The notes under the pieces: model-generated | Databases searched by the model: none | The model's input: the letters and a program-made list of their open reading frames with translations, nothing else | What the model was told of the DNA's origin: nothing | Shown: piece by piece, positions 17,925 to 26,757 of the stretch | Numbering within the stretch: the stretch's first letter is position 1 | Layout of the letters: each line of letters opens with the position of its first letter | Program-made: the position numbers and the translations under genes | Source: Flavobacterium sp. LC2016-23 | Lineage (GTDB): Bacteria > Bacteroidota > Bacteroidia > Flavobacteriales > Flavobacteriaceae | NCBI RefSeq assembly: GCF_009674775.1 | Contig: NZ_WKKE01000025.1 | Location: 32,960-96,959 of the forward strand | Direction of reading: 5' to 3' | Length of the DNA stretch: 64,000 bases

Positions 17925-18796
17925 AAGAAGAACCAAGAATTATATACAGCCTCGATGCTTTTCCGCTGATCAATAACCGTTGGCAGATGGGCAATAAACT
18001 CAAAGAGACCATCTACATGACGGCTTTGAGTGTTTTATACAGTCATCTCTGGTACAAAGACATTGAACTTTATGCAGACGAAACTGCTTATAAATTTTTA
18101 TACATGCTGCCCTGCAGGGTTACCAAAGTGAGTAATGAAAAAAATAAGGAACTCTGGATGAAATCGAAAATTCATGCAATCGAAAAACAAACCAGACCAT
18201 TTATTCATCTCGACACTGATGTATTTATAAAAAGAAAAATAGATTTTAATTTCGAAAGTATTATTCTCGAACGAAAAGAATGCGGGTATGAAATGCATTA
18301 TAAAAAACAGATTGATTTTTTTAATCAGTATACGAACCATTTACCGTACTGGCATTCGAATTTAGGGCATTCGTACAGTTGTGGCATCCTGGGGTTTAAT
18401 GATCTTACACTCTGCAGGAAATTTGTAAGTGCCTATTATGATCTGGAGAAAATTTTCATAGCACATCAGGAAGAATTTATTCCCTTAAAACAACAGGGAT
18501 TTGAACCGTGCATTGTTATCGAACAATACAACCTGGCTTCTATATTAGACTACAATAACATTACACCGACCCTACTCCTTAAAGGAAAAAATATAGCAGA
18601 ACAAAGCATCTATGCCAATGAAATGGGCTACAGCCATCTCTTCGGTATTAAAAAGTACAAAAAAGACATTACCGACGAAATTGAACATCGCCTGTTTAAA
18701 ATATTTCCGTACTGGTATGCACAAATAAAGATTGAACTGGAAAAACATCAGATCATACCGAAAGAAGAAGCTAACGTTAAACCCCTGGTAGCATAG
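17921..18796 (+). CDS. glycosyltransferase-like protein (DxD motif; possibly DUF6734-like)
   Basis: A 291-residue protein with RPFIHLDTDVFIKR, which places a D98-T99-D100 metal-binding DxD after a hydrophobic strand, as in GT-A fold glycosyltransferases. Upstream is the expected N-terminal pattern (YSLDAFPLINNRW ... LSVLYSHLWYKDIELYAD), and downstream a SCGILGFND segment around residue 155 that resembles the acceptor-site region of such enzymes. I associate it tentatively with the Bacteroidota family DUF6734. The gene overlaps the NTase-like gene by 4 nt and is followed by the first DUF4157 gene after a 71-nt gap. A sugar donor cannot be read from sequence. Role as a particle-decorating enzyme or as cargo is inference. 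Confidence 0.55.
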   Translation: MKEEPRIIYSLDAFPLINNRWQMGNKLKETIYMTALSVLYSHLWYKDIELYADETAYKFLYMLPCRVTKVSNEKNKELWMKSKIHAIEKQTRPFIHLDTDVFIKRKIDFNFESIILERKECGYEMHYKKQIDFFNQYTNHLPYWHSNLGHSYSCGILGFNDLTLCRKFVSAYYDLEKIFIAHQEEFIPLKQQGFEPCIVIEQYNLASILDYNNITPTLLLKGKNIAEQSIYANEMGYSHLFGIKKYKKDITDEIEHRLFKIFPYWYAQIKIELEKHQIIPKEEANVKPLVA

Positions 18797-18867
18797 GTGT
18801 TTCGAAAAATGAATCCTCTTGGGATTTAAAAATAAGTATTTGTTTCAAATAGTAAAACCATAAAGTG

Positions 18868-21114
18868 ATGAGAACTTTAGAAAATAAAAAACCGGACAAT
18901 CACTCCTCTTCTCCTTTTTTTGGACCCAAAATCCAAAAAAAACTAACAACCGGTACCGTTGGGGACAAATATGAAGTAGAAGCAGATAATGTTGCCGATA
19001 AAGTAGTCAACAAACAAAAAAGTGGCGGATTACTGCAGTCCAAAGGAGAAGAAGGCGTGCAGAAAAAACCAATTTCCGAAACCATATCCACCGTTCAGAA
19101 ACAGGATTTAGAAAAAGAGAAACCGGTACAGAAAAAAGGCAAAGAAAAAGAAGAAGACAAAAAGAAAATACAAAAAAAGGCAGATAAAGACGAAGATAAA
19201 AAAGTACAGAAAAAGGGTAAGGAAAAAGAGGACGATAAAAAGAAAATACAAAAAAAGGCAGACAAAGACGAAGATAAAAAAGTACAAAAAAAGGGTAAGG
19301 AAAAAGAGGAAGATAAAAAGAAAATACAAAAGAAGGCAGACAAAGACGAAGATAAAAAGATACAGAAAAAAGGCAAAGAAAAAGAAGAAGATAAAAAGAA
19401 GCCTGTTCAGAAAAAATCAAATAATAACGAGTCGACTGCCAACGATGCTAAATTAGAAAACAATCTAAAAAGCAGCAAAGGCGGCGGATCACCTCTTTCT
19501 AAAGGTGTAAAAAGCGAAATGGAATCCGGTTTTGGAACCGATTTCAGTCAGGTTCGTATCCATACCGACAGCAATGCCATGCAAATGAGTCAGGATCTCG
19601 GCGCTCAGGCATTTACGAACGGAAATGATATTTATTTTAATTCCGGAAAATATGATACCGACAGCAAACAAGGCAAACATTTGCTCGCACATGAGCTTAC
19701 CCATACCGTACAACAAGGTTCTAATGTTCAGAAGAAAGAGCAGACTCCAATACAAAGAAGCTGGCTTGGCGATGCCTGGGACAGTGCGACAGCTACCGTA
19801 AGTGACGGATGGGATGCGGCAACAGGAGCCGTTTCTGATGCGGCATCCGGTTTTGCCGATACCGTAAGTGAGGGCTGGAATGCCGCTACCGGAGCCGTTT
19901 CAGATGCAGTCTCTGGTTTTGCCAGTGATGTAAGCGCGGCCTGGGATTCCGCTACTACTTATCTTGGAGACCAGGCGAATGCTGTGTGGGATGGTATGAA
20001 ATCATTAGGAAGCGATGCTCTCAATTGGTTATCCGGTGCCGCCTCCTATGTCTGGGACGGCATTAAGTGGTTTGGAAATAAAGCATGGGATATCATTAAA
20101 GTGATTGGTACTGTTTTATGGGAAAAACTATGTCTTTTGGGCAACAATGTCTGGTCTTTCCTTTCCAATATCCCGTCCCGATTATGGAGACTAGTTGTTC
20201 ATGGCTGGGACGCAATAACTGGCGTATTAGGATGGGCCTGGGACGGACTGAGTGCCGCCGCCGGGCATTTATGGGAAGGTGTAAAAGGAGTCTTTAGCTG
20301 GTTGGGAAGCGGGATCGCGGGAGCAGCAAACTGGATCTTAGACGGTGTAGTGGCCGGGTACGACTGGGCGGTAGATTTTATTACGGCACCAAGCCTGTCT
20401 AAACTCTGGAATGCCCTGACAGGAACTTTGGGCTGGCTGGGAAAAGGTATTACCGGCTTTGCCCAATGGGGATGGGACGGTATCGTTGGTGCAGCAGTCT
20501 GGGCCTGGCAGGGAATAAAAGGTTTTGCTTCCTGGATATGGGATGGCGTACTGGGCGGACTTACCTGGGCGGGAAAACTGTTATTATACATTATCGATTT
20601 ACTTGGAATCTTTGAAATATTACAGCTGATATGGGGACTGATTTTTAGAATGCGAAAATTAACAGATGTAGAAATAAATGCCTCGCTTCAAGTTCATCCG
20701 GCAGGCATGATTCCGTATGATTTGGTATATGTAGATGAAGGATCTCTGGTAGCGTACATTTCCGGTTATTTTTCCGGAGGAGGCTACAGAGCCGTAACCA
20801 CAGCGCATATCATTCATGCGGCACCGGGAGAAGATACCGCTACCATGGTTCACGAATTGTCACATGTAGCACAATATGAACACGCAGGATCGGTGTATAT
20901 GGCGCAGGCGATACATGCACAGGCTTTTGGTGAAGGGTACAATTATATGAATAGTGACGGAACCTTTAAACATGCCCATTTTAATGAATTCAACAGAGAA
21001 CAGCAGGCCTCAATGTGTGAGGATTATTACAAATCCCTAAATGGCGGAGGCGGACGTGCTTCCGCTGCCGCGCTGCAGCCCTTCATAAATGAAATGAGAA
21101 GTGGTCAATTTTAA
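18868..21114 (+). CDS. DUF4157 (eCIS core) protein with two HExxH motifs; candidate metalloprotease effector
   Basis: A 748-residue protein (ATG at 18868 preferred over the GTG just before it). Residues 1-90 include the eCIS cargo opening (GPKIQKK, KYEVEADNVADKVV). Residues 88-182 are a highly charged Lys/Glu/Asp tandem repeat with VQKK/IQKK motifs. Residues about 205-290 are the DUF4157 core with GGGSPLSKGVKSEMES, FSQVRIHTDSNA and HELTHTVQQG (His about 275). Residues 300-590 are Trp/Gly/Ala-rich short repeats of the type AWDSATTYLG and WDGIKWFG, likely amphipathic helices. Residues 630-748 hold a second zincin-like motif HELSHVAQYEHAGS (His about 662) with E-N-rich helices after it. DUF4157 proteins are tightly linked with eCIS and several are cargos. 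The gene probably encodes a payload; substrate unknown. Confidence 0.8.
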   Translation: MRTLENKKPDNHSSSPFFGPKIQKKLTTGTVGDKYEVEADNVADKVVNKQKSGGLLQSKGEEGVQKKPISETISTVQKQDLEKEKPVQKKGKEKEEDKKKIQKKADKDEDKKVQKKGKEKEDDKKKIQKKADKDEDKKVQKKGKEKEEDKKKIQKKADKDEDKKIQKKGKEKEEDKKKPVQKKSNNNESTANDAKLENNLKSSKGGGSPLSKGVKSEMESGFGTDFSQVRIHTDSNAMQMSQDLGAQAFTNGNDIYFNSGKYDTDSKQGKHLLAHELTHTVQQGSNVQKKEQTPIQRSWLGDAWDSATATVSDGWDAATGAVSDAASGFADTVSEGWNAATGAVSDAVSGFASDVSAAWDSATTYLGDQANAVWDGMKSLGSDALNWLSGAASYVWDGIKWFGNKAWDIIKVIGTVLWEKLCLLGNNVWSFLSNIPSRLWRLVVHGWDAITGVLGWAWDGLSAAAGHLWEGVKGVFSWLGSGIAGAANWILDGVVAGYDWAVDFITAPSLSKLWNALTGTLGWLGKGITGFAQWGWDGIVGAAVWAWQGIKGFASWIWDGVLGGLTWAGKLLLYIIDLLGIFEILQLIWGLIFRMRKLTDVEINASLQVHPAGMIPYDLVYVDEGSLVAYISGYFSGGGYRAVTTAHIIHAAPGEDTATMVHELSHVAQYEHAGSVYMAQAIHAQAFGEGYNYMNSDGTFKHAHFNEFNREQQASMCEDYYKSLNGGGGRASAAALQPFINEMRSGQF
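19129..19411 (+). repeat. 78-bp charged tandem repeat inside the DUF4157 gene
   Basis: About three and a half copies of a 78-bp unit encode 26-residue repeats of the form KKGKEKEEDKKKIQKK plus ADKDEDKKVQ. The copies are nearly identical at DNA level, pointing to recent expansion. The repeats keep frame and lengthen a disordered linker ahead of the DUF4157 core. Confidence 0.92.
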
Positions 21115-21160
21115 AAAATCAGAAAATATGAAATTAGTAATTCTAAATTCCAATAAGAAT

Positions 21161-21259
21161 AAATTCCAAATTCCAATTTTAAAACAAGCCGATCAGTTAG
21201 AATTTGAAAATTTGAAGTTTAATTTTTTTAACCAACTCATTCATTGGAATTTGGAATTT
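21161..21259. repeat. 17-bp inverted repeat, 'AAATTCCAAATTCCAAT' family
   Basis: Arms at 21161-21177 and 21243-21259 are perfect reverse complements. Related AATTCCAA/TTGGAATT pieces occur at 21749-21771 and in the gap before lptE (50365-50515), so this looks like a dispersed intergenic repeat of this genome. Here it lies between the first DUF4157 gene and the lipoprotein signal peptide, inside what would otherwise be read as a long N-terminal extension. Confidence 0.8.
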
Positions 21260-21265
21260 AAAATT

Positions 21266-21772
21266 TTGCGATTTACAATAGTTTTTTGTTTACTGTGTTG
21301 CTGCTTTACGGGATGTGACACTATATATACGAATAAATCAAACCCATTAACGTTAACAACAGATTCGTCCGTATCAAAATGTTTGAGAGTAGAAGGTACA
21401 CTCGCGGTTTTTCCGAGTTTAAGAAAAGTGTGTATCAATCCTAAAAATAACACGCTTTTAAAAAAGGAAATTCTGATCCTAATTTTTCATGATAAAAAAG
21501 AGGTACTGGACTTTAAGCGTAAAACAGACCAGGACAGTAACAAATCGATTGCAAATATCAAACAGAAGATTGACACACAAAAGGATGATTATGCCGTAGT
21601 TCAGATCAATAGCACAGTTCCGTATGTTTTGTCTTTAAGTAATACAACCGTTTTTAAAGAAGGTTTGTGGATTGTTTTCTATTCGGAGACCAATCAGGAC
21701 ATCCAAACTTTTTTAGAATTTAAGAGAATCGGAATTAATGAAATTCCAAAAACAAGCATAATTCCAATTTAA
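21266..21772 (+). CDS. small lipoprotein inside the eCIS payload block (TTG start proposed)
   Basis: Starting at TTG 21266 gives a 168-residue protein with a compact lipoprotein signal peptide: (M)RFTIVFCLLCCCFTGC, lipobox FTGC. ATG starts at 21101 or 21128 are in frame but would prepend 46-55 residues encoded by an intergenic inverted repeat and would bury the signal peptide, so I reject them. The mature part has no motif I recognise; it looks beta-rich (VCINPKNNTLLKKEILILIF ... YVLSLSNTTVF). It sits between two DUF4157 cargo genes and could be an envelope-located protective partner of the upstream putative peptidase, by analogy with lipoprotein immunity proteins. That role is inference only. 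Confidence 0.65.
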   Translation: MRFTIVFCLLCCCFTGCDTIYTNKSNPLTLTTDSSVSKCLRVEGTLAVFPSLRKVCINPKNNTLLKKEILILIFHDKKEVLDFKRKTDQDSNKSIANIKQKIDTQKDDYAVVQINSTVPYVLSLSNTTVFKEGLWIVFYSETNQDIQTFLEFKRIGINEIPKTSIIPI

Positions 21773-21784
21773 AATTGATACCGA

Positions 21785-24700
21785 ATGCCAGCCTTTACAT
21801 CAAAAACAAAAGCAAGTCCTTCGCACTCCTCGTCCCATCAGGACAAGGGGCAGGACTCTTTTTTTGGGGTACAGGCAAAATTGAATATCGGAAAATCCAA
21901 TGATAAACATGAAGCCGAGGCCGACAGAGTAGCAGACCATGTCGTCGCTGCTAAAAAAACCACAAATACAGAAACCTTCTTTTCGCCTTCATCCGTAGTA
22001 CAGAAAAAACTGGCCCAAGACGTACAAAAGCAAGAAGATCAGAACCAGGAAATCCAGCAAAAAACAGTAGCCGAAACCATAACTCCGGTGGTCCAGCTAA
22101 AAGAGAATCCAATCCAGAACAAGCTGGATGCTAAAAAACCGGAAAAGCGTGAAATCAATAAAGACTTTTCCAAGCCAAAAACAGTAATTCAGAACAAAAC
22201 TGAAAATAAGGTTCAGCCAAAAGAAGCGCCGCTGCCAAACAAAAAAGAAGTAAAAAAAACAGAAACGGTTCCGGTAAAAAAAGTAGAACTAAAACCTGAA
22301 ATCCAAAATAAGACCGAAGAAGAGGTTCAGAAAAAAGACGAGAAACCCAAAGAAGAAAAAAAGGCAGAAATACAAAAAAAACCTCTAGTCGAACCGATAA
22401 ATCCACCAGTAGTACAGCCAAAAGCAGAAAACAGCCCTGCTTCCGTAGCGGCTAAACCAGTTATTCAGCCAAAACCGGAGAAAGAAATCCAGGCAAAAGA
22501 AGAAGAGGAAGTCCAGGCCAAAGACGATGAAAAAGAACTTCAGATGAGTGCGGGTGCAGATGCCAGTCCTTCTGACAGCTCTAATCTTGAAAGCACTTTA
22601 AACAGTAGTAAAGGCGGAGGTTCTCCCCTGTCAGGAAAAGTAAAAACCGAAATGGAATCCGGTATTGGTGCCGACTTCAGCAATGTCCGCATACACAATG
22701 ATTCAGCAGCCGTTCAGATGAATAAACAATTGGGCGCTCAGGCTTTTGCTACCGGAAACAATATTTATTTTAACGAAGGAAAATACAATCCAAACTCGCA
22801 GTCGGGCAAACATCTGCTTGCACACGAATTAACCCATACGGTTCAGCAAGGGGCAGCCATCAGAAAAAAACCGGAGCCCATCTCCCCTGCTCCCGAAATG
22901 ATTCAGGGTTCGTTCCTGGATTTAGTTCCCGACTGGATCATCAATGAAGCACGCCACATTCCCGGCTATACGCTTTTTACCGTTATTATCGGTTATGATC
23001 CTTTAAGGGAGGTGGATGTAGAGCGAACCCCTATTAACCTGGTAGAAGGATTAATGGGACTTGTTCCTTTCGGAACGGCCATATTCGACAAGCTTCAGGA
23101 ATACGGAATATTACAACAGGTTTTTGACTGGGTAGAAGGAAAATTAGGCGAACTCGGATTAACCATCGACAGTATTATGGATATGGTAGAAGATGTTTGG
23201 GATAAAATATCCTTTCCTTATACCGATATCATTGATTTAGTTACTGAAAAATTCAACGAACTGGTAAACCGAATAACCTCTTTTGTAAGCGCCACAGTAG
23301 ATCAGGTTATCACCTGGATCAAAGAAGCGCTGATTGATGTGGCAGAACCTATACTGGCAGAAAACAAGGCCTGGTCGTTAATCAAAAAAATAATCAAATA
23401 CGATCCGTTAAGAGATGAGGCAGTAAATGCCACAACGGTAGAAATACTGGAAGATTTCTTAATCCTGATCGACAAGCAAACCGAGCTGGAACAGATGCGT
23501 GAAAAAGGCACGCTTCAAAAAACGGCCGACTGGCTCGACACTCAGGTCGGAACTTTCAATTCGTTGTTGGGGGAACTTCGCGGACTTATCACTTCAGCCT
23601 GGGATGCGATTCAGCCTTCGAATCTGGTAAATATTGCCGATAATCTTTCGGCACTGGCAGCTCAGGCGGGTGGGTTCCTGCAAAGAGTATGGGATTTTGC
23701 CGTAGGCGTAGCACTCAAAGTATTGGAACTTGTGAAAGAATCCTTACTAGGATGGCTTTCTTCCCAGGCTGCTACCGTACGAGGTTATTCCCTGATCAAA
23801 GTAATTATAGGACGGGATCCTTTCACCAACGAAACCGTCGAACGATCTGTTCCAAATCTCATCAGAGGTTTTATGAGCCTGATGGACGGCGGCGAAGAAC
23901 AATACGCCCAAATGGTGGAAACGGGTGCCATTGCCCGAATTGCAGGTCAGATTGAAGCGGCTGTCGCTACTTTAAACATGACGCCTGCCGCTATTATTCA
24001 GCTCTTTACCGATCTCTGGAACTCGTTTACGATCGATGACCTTATTCATCCTCTTGATGCCTTTGTCCGTATTATTGAAAAATTCGGAGAACCTATCGGC
24101 CGCCTTATCGCTTTTGTTGCAGAAATCGTCCGAATTGTCATTATGGCCATACTCGAAATCATGAATTTCCCATTCGACCTCATCGGAAACATCATAACCC
24201 GGGCCATGCAGGCCATCGATGACATCAAAAAAGATCCGATCGGTTTCCTTAAAAATATACTGCGTGCCATCAAACAGGGATTTGTTCAGTTCTTTGACAA
24301 TATTGTAACGCATTTAATTGACGGGGTTACCGGCTGGTTGATGAGTGAACTGAAAGATGCCAATATTCCTGTGCTTACCGATTTTAGTTTAAAAGGAGTG
24401 ATTTCATGGGTACTTGAAGTACTGGGAATATCCATGGAAAAAATATGGGAGAAACTGGCGGCCCATCCGAGAATTGGTCCGGCACGTGTAGCCCGAATCC
24501 GCAGCATGATCAACACGCTTGAGGGCATCTGGACATTCATAAAAGATGTTCAGGAACGCGGTATGGCTGCTATTTGGGATAAAATCCAGGAACAACTCAG
24601 TAATTTATGGAATACTGTTCTTGATGCCGTGAAAAACTTTATCATGGAACGTATCGTGAACCGTATCACTGCCCGACTGCTGAGCATGCTGGACCCAACC

Positions 24701-26002
24701 GGAATTATGGCTGTGATCAATGGTGCAATGGCTTTATACAGTGCGATTCAGAGTTTTATAAAATACCTGCGTGAAATGCTCGAAGTAGTCAACTCTTTTG
24801 TCAACGGTGTAGCCGATATCGCCAAAGGAAATGTAGCTACCGCCGCCAATTATCTCGAAAGAACCATGGGTCAGGCCATGCCAATTGTCATCGGGTTCCT
24901 GGCCAATCAGGTCGGACTTTCCGGAATTGGGGCAAGGGTTGGCGAAATGATTATTTCGGTTCGTCAAATGGTGGATGAGGCTCTTACGTGGCTGGTAAAT
25001 AAAGCGGTAGATACCGGAATGAATATGTTAGACCGTCTTATGGGAAGAGGTCAGCCCGAAACAGCTACACCGGCGGGTCCGGTTGCCGGAGCTTTAGCGG
25101 AGATTGATAGTGAAAGTGAAAAAGAAAATGATGAAGGAATGGTAACTCCAGATGAAGCCCAGGCCATTAAAAATAAGGTTAACAGTGACCAGGCATCCGT
25201 CATAAACATTTCTTCCGTAACGGATGGCGGAAGTACCTGGGATTATCATTATGTACAATTAACAGCAGGTACACATAGCACCCCTAAAGCCAAGATACCC
25301 CGAACAGTCATTAAGTATAACGCCGGAAATGTCTTAGCCGACCCGCTTACCAGTGACAGAGATGCCGGAAGCGGCCCGGGTGCATTACCGGGATGGGGGC
25401 ATGCTCAGGCTTTAAACCTTGTTCATGATTCCTGGGTAAGAGGTCATATGTTAAGTGAAGAACTGGGCGGAACAGGAGCTGCACAGAATTTATCCATTAT
25501 CTCTAAATCCATTAATGGGCTAATGGAAACCGGGCCCGAAAGATTCGCAAAGACAGCCACTGCCGCAGGTAAAAAATTATATTATGAAACCACCTGGGAA
25601 AATCACCCTGCAAATGGTGCCGTAGAAAATTTTGCTAAAACCATAACAGTAAGTGTAGCCGAATATACAGGAGACACCAAAGGCCCTGTTACGAACTATC
25701 CTTTTACGCAGTCTGCCCCTCCGCTCACGGCAGCAGGGGCTACTTTCAACTTAAATGAGTTAGGGAGACCAACTATCGTAGAACAATTTAAGGTCTCTTC
25801 AGATTTTGCTGAAGATATTATAGCAGCGAGAAGACTACATGGCCGATTTGGCAGTGTCGCGGATCTGGTTAGTAAAATCGAATTGTTATACACCGCAAAA
25901 GGAATTGTTCAGGGATCAAGAAAGTGGAATTCGATTCGAAACAATGTAAGCTTAATAAACAGTAATATGAGTACTAATTCAAACCTTCAAATACAAGCAT
26001 AA
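21785..26002 (+). CDS. giant DUF4157 eCIS cargo with C-terminal His-Me-finger nuclease-like domain
   Basis: A 1405-residue multi-domain protein. Residues 1-70 carry the cargo opening (SFFGVQAKLNIGKSNDKHEAEADRVADHVV). Residues 75-260 are a Lys/Glu/Pro/Gln-rich linker with VQKK/IQKK motifs. Residues about 275-360 are the DUF4157 core with HELTHTVQQG (His 347). Residues 370-1120 are helical with three related blocks about 135-138 residues apart, each with G/A-[YW]-x-L ... DP[LF] (residues 394, 529, 667). Residues about 1210-1250 read WVRGHMLSEELGGTGAAQNL, H1221 being the likely catalytic His and N1235 or N1244 the metal ligand of a DNA/RNA non-specific endonuclease (ENDO_NS-like) fold. Residues 1330-1375 (EDIIAARRLHGRFGSVADLV) resemble a helix-hairpin-helix. 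The last base of its stop is the first base of the next gene, a candidate immunity gene. Confidence 0.85.
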   Translation: MPAFTSKTKASPSHSSSHQDKGQDSFFGVQAKLNIGKSNDKHEAEADRVADHVVAAKKTTNTETFFSPSSVVQKKLAQDVQKQEDQNQEIQQKTVAETITPVVQLKENPIQNKLDAKKPEKREINKDFSKPKTVIQNKTENKVQPKEAPLPNKKEVKKTETVPVKKVELKPEIQNKTEEEVQKKDEKPKEEKKAEIQKKPLVEPINPPVVQPKAENSPASVAAKPVIQPKPEKEIQAKEEEEVQAKDDEKELQMSAGADASPSDSSNLESTLNSSKGGGSPLSGKVKTEMESGIGADFSNVRIHNDSAAVQMNKQLGAQAFATGNNIYFNEGKYNPNSQSGKHLLAHELTHTVQQGAAIRKKPEPISPAPEMIQGSFLDLVPDWIINEARHIPGYTLFTVIIGYDPLREVDVERTPINLVEGLMGLVPFGTAIFDKLQEYGILQQVFDWVEGKLGELGLTIDSIMDMVEDVWDKISFPYTDIIDLVTEKFNELVNRITSFVSATVDQVITWIKEALIDVAEPILAENKAWSLIKKIIKYDPLRDEAVNATTVEILEDFLILIDKQTELEQMREKGTLQKTADWLDTQVGTFNSLLGELRGLITSAWDAIQPSNLVNIADNLSALAAQAGGFLQRVWDFAVGVALKVLELVKESLLGWLSSQAATVRGYSLIKVIIGRDPFTNETVERSVPNLIRGFMSLMDGGEEQYAQMVETGAIARIAGQIEAAVATLNMTPAAIIQLFTDLWNSFTIDDLIHPLDAFVRIIEKFGEPIGRLIAFVAEIVRIVIMAILEIMNFPFDLIGNIITRAMQAIDDIKKDPIGFLKNILRAIKQGFVQFFDNIVTHLIDGVTGWLMSELKDANIPVLTDFSLKGVISWVLEVLGISMEKIWEKLAAHPRIGPARVARIRSMINTLEGIWTFIKDVQERGMAAIWDKIQEQLSNLWNTVLDAVKNFIMERIVNRITARLLSMLDPTGIMAVINGAMALYSAIQSFIKYLREMLEVVNSFVNGVADIAKGNVATAANYLERTMGQAMPIVIGFLANQVGLSGIGARVGEMIISVRQMVDEALTWLVNKAVDTGMNMLDRLMGRGQPETATPAGPVAGALAEIDSESEKENDEGMVTPDEAQAIKNKVNSDQASVINISSVTDGGSTWDYHYVQLTAGTHSTPKAKIPRTVIKYNAGNVLADPLTSDRDAGSGPGALPGWGHAQALNLVHDSWVRGHMLSEELGGTGAAQNLSIISKSINGLMETGPERFAKTATAAGKKLYYETTWENHPANGAVENFAKTITVSVAEYTGDTKGPVTNYPFTQSAPPLTAAGATFNLNELGRPTIVEQFKVSSDFAEDIIAARRLHGRFGSVADLVSKIELLYTAKGIVQGSRKWNSIRNNVSLINSNMSTNSNLQIQA

Positions 26003-26700
26003 TGGAAAAATTAATGCAAAATATCAAAAAATTTCGTGACGGTTTAAAGACAAATCCTCATGTCGAAATTAACGAAGCAGAATGGAAAGATTTTCTGGAA
26101 CTATCCAGCTCAAGTATTCAATGGGCTATTGAAGATTTAGCCACAATTGGCAAAATCACTCTGGAATCGAAAGATGCTGCTGTTATTAAATTTTCAAGTC
26201 TCTCTGTTAAATGGAAAAGTAAAAGCCAAAACTATTTTTTATACGGAGGGTTTCTTTTCAATGGAATTTTTGAAGCGCTTTCAAATCCATCCACTTTCTG
26301 GAAAATTGATTTTTCCCTGGCCCCCGATGCTGTAGTTCCTGATGATCTTAAGCATTTTGAAAAACTGAACTGGTTTGAAAAACAAGCATGGGGAGACGAC
26401 TGGAGATATGGATGCTTTGTAAGAGGCGCTAAAAAGTTTCCGCCACAAATTGCATTTTTTGACCGGAACTGGTACACTTTACTTGATATGTCCTTTGAGG
26501 AGTATGGCAACGCTATGATCGACTCTTGTGCGGTAAAAGGCTGGCAATATTTTTATATCGACTGGAATCAGGAAATACCACATAAAAAAATTGCTCTGGA
26601 AGATATGGAGCTGGCCGTAAAAGCACTTCCTGAATTATTTCCGGAACAAGACTTTACCTATCATATCAACAAACTGAATGAAGTGAAAGGGATAAAATAA
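26002..26700 (+). CDS. candidate immunity protein for the nuclease cargo
   Basis: A 232-residue cytosolic protein without signal peptide. Its ATG shares one base with the stop of the nuclease cargo (TAATG), the tight coupling usual for toxin-immunity pairs. It is rich in Trp, Phe and acidic residues (WFEKQAWGDDWRYGCF, FFDRNWYTLLDMSFEEYGNA, WQYFYIDWN), a composition seen in many SUKH-like and related immunity families, but I do not recognise a specific family. If it is an immunity protein, the producing cell must face its own nuclease, or bacterial relatives are targets. Function is inferred from position; the gene itself is certain. Confidence 0.6.
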   Translation: MEKLMQNIKKFRDGLKTNPHVEINEAEWKDFLELSSSSIQWAIEDLATIGKITLESKDAAVIKFSSLSVKWKSKSQNYFLYGGFLFNGIFEALSNPSTFWKIDFSLAPDAVVPDDLKHFEKLNWFEKQAWGDDWRYGCFVRGAKKFPPQIAFFDRNWYTLLDMSFEEYGNAMIDSCAVKGWQYFYIDWNQEIPHKKIALEDMELAVKALPELFPEQDFTYHINKLNEVKGIK

Positions 26701-26757
26701 AACTGTTAAAAAAAGCACTTGAAAAATCAAATTTTCTAACCTTAAAAAACATTAGCC

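Noticed and set aside
19007..19420. Minus-strand ORFs opposite the Lys/Glu repeat
   Set aside because: Phe/Leu/Ser-rich shadows of a charged repeat in the DUF4157 gene.
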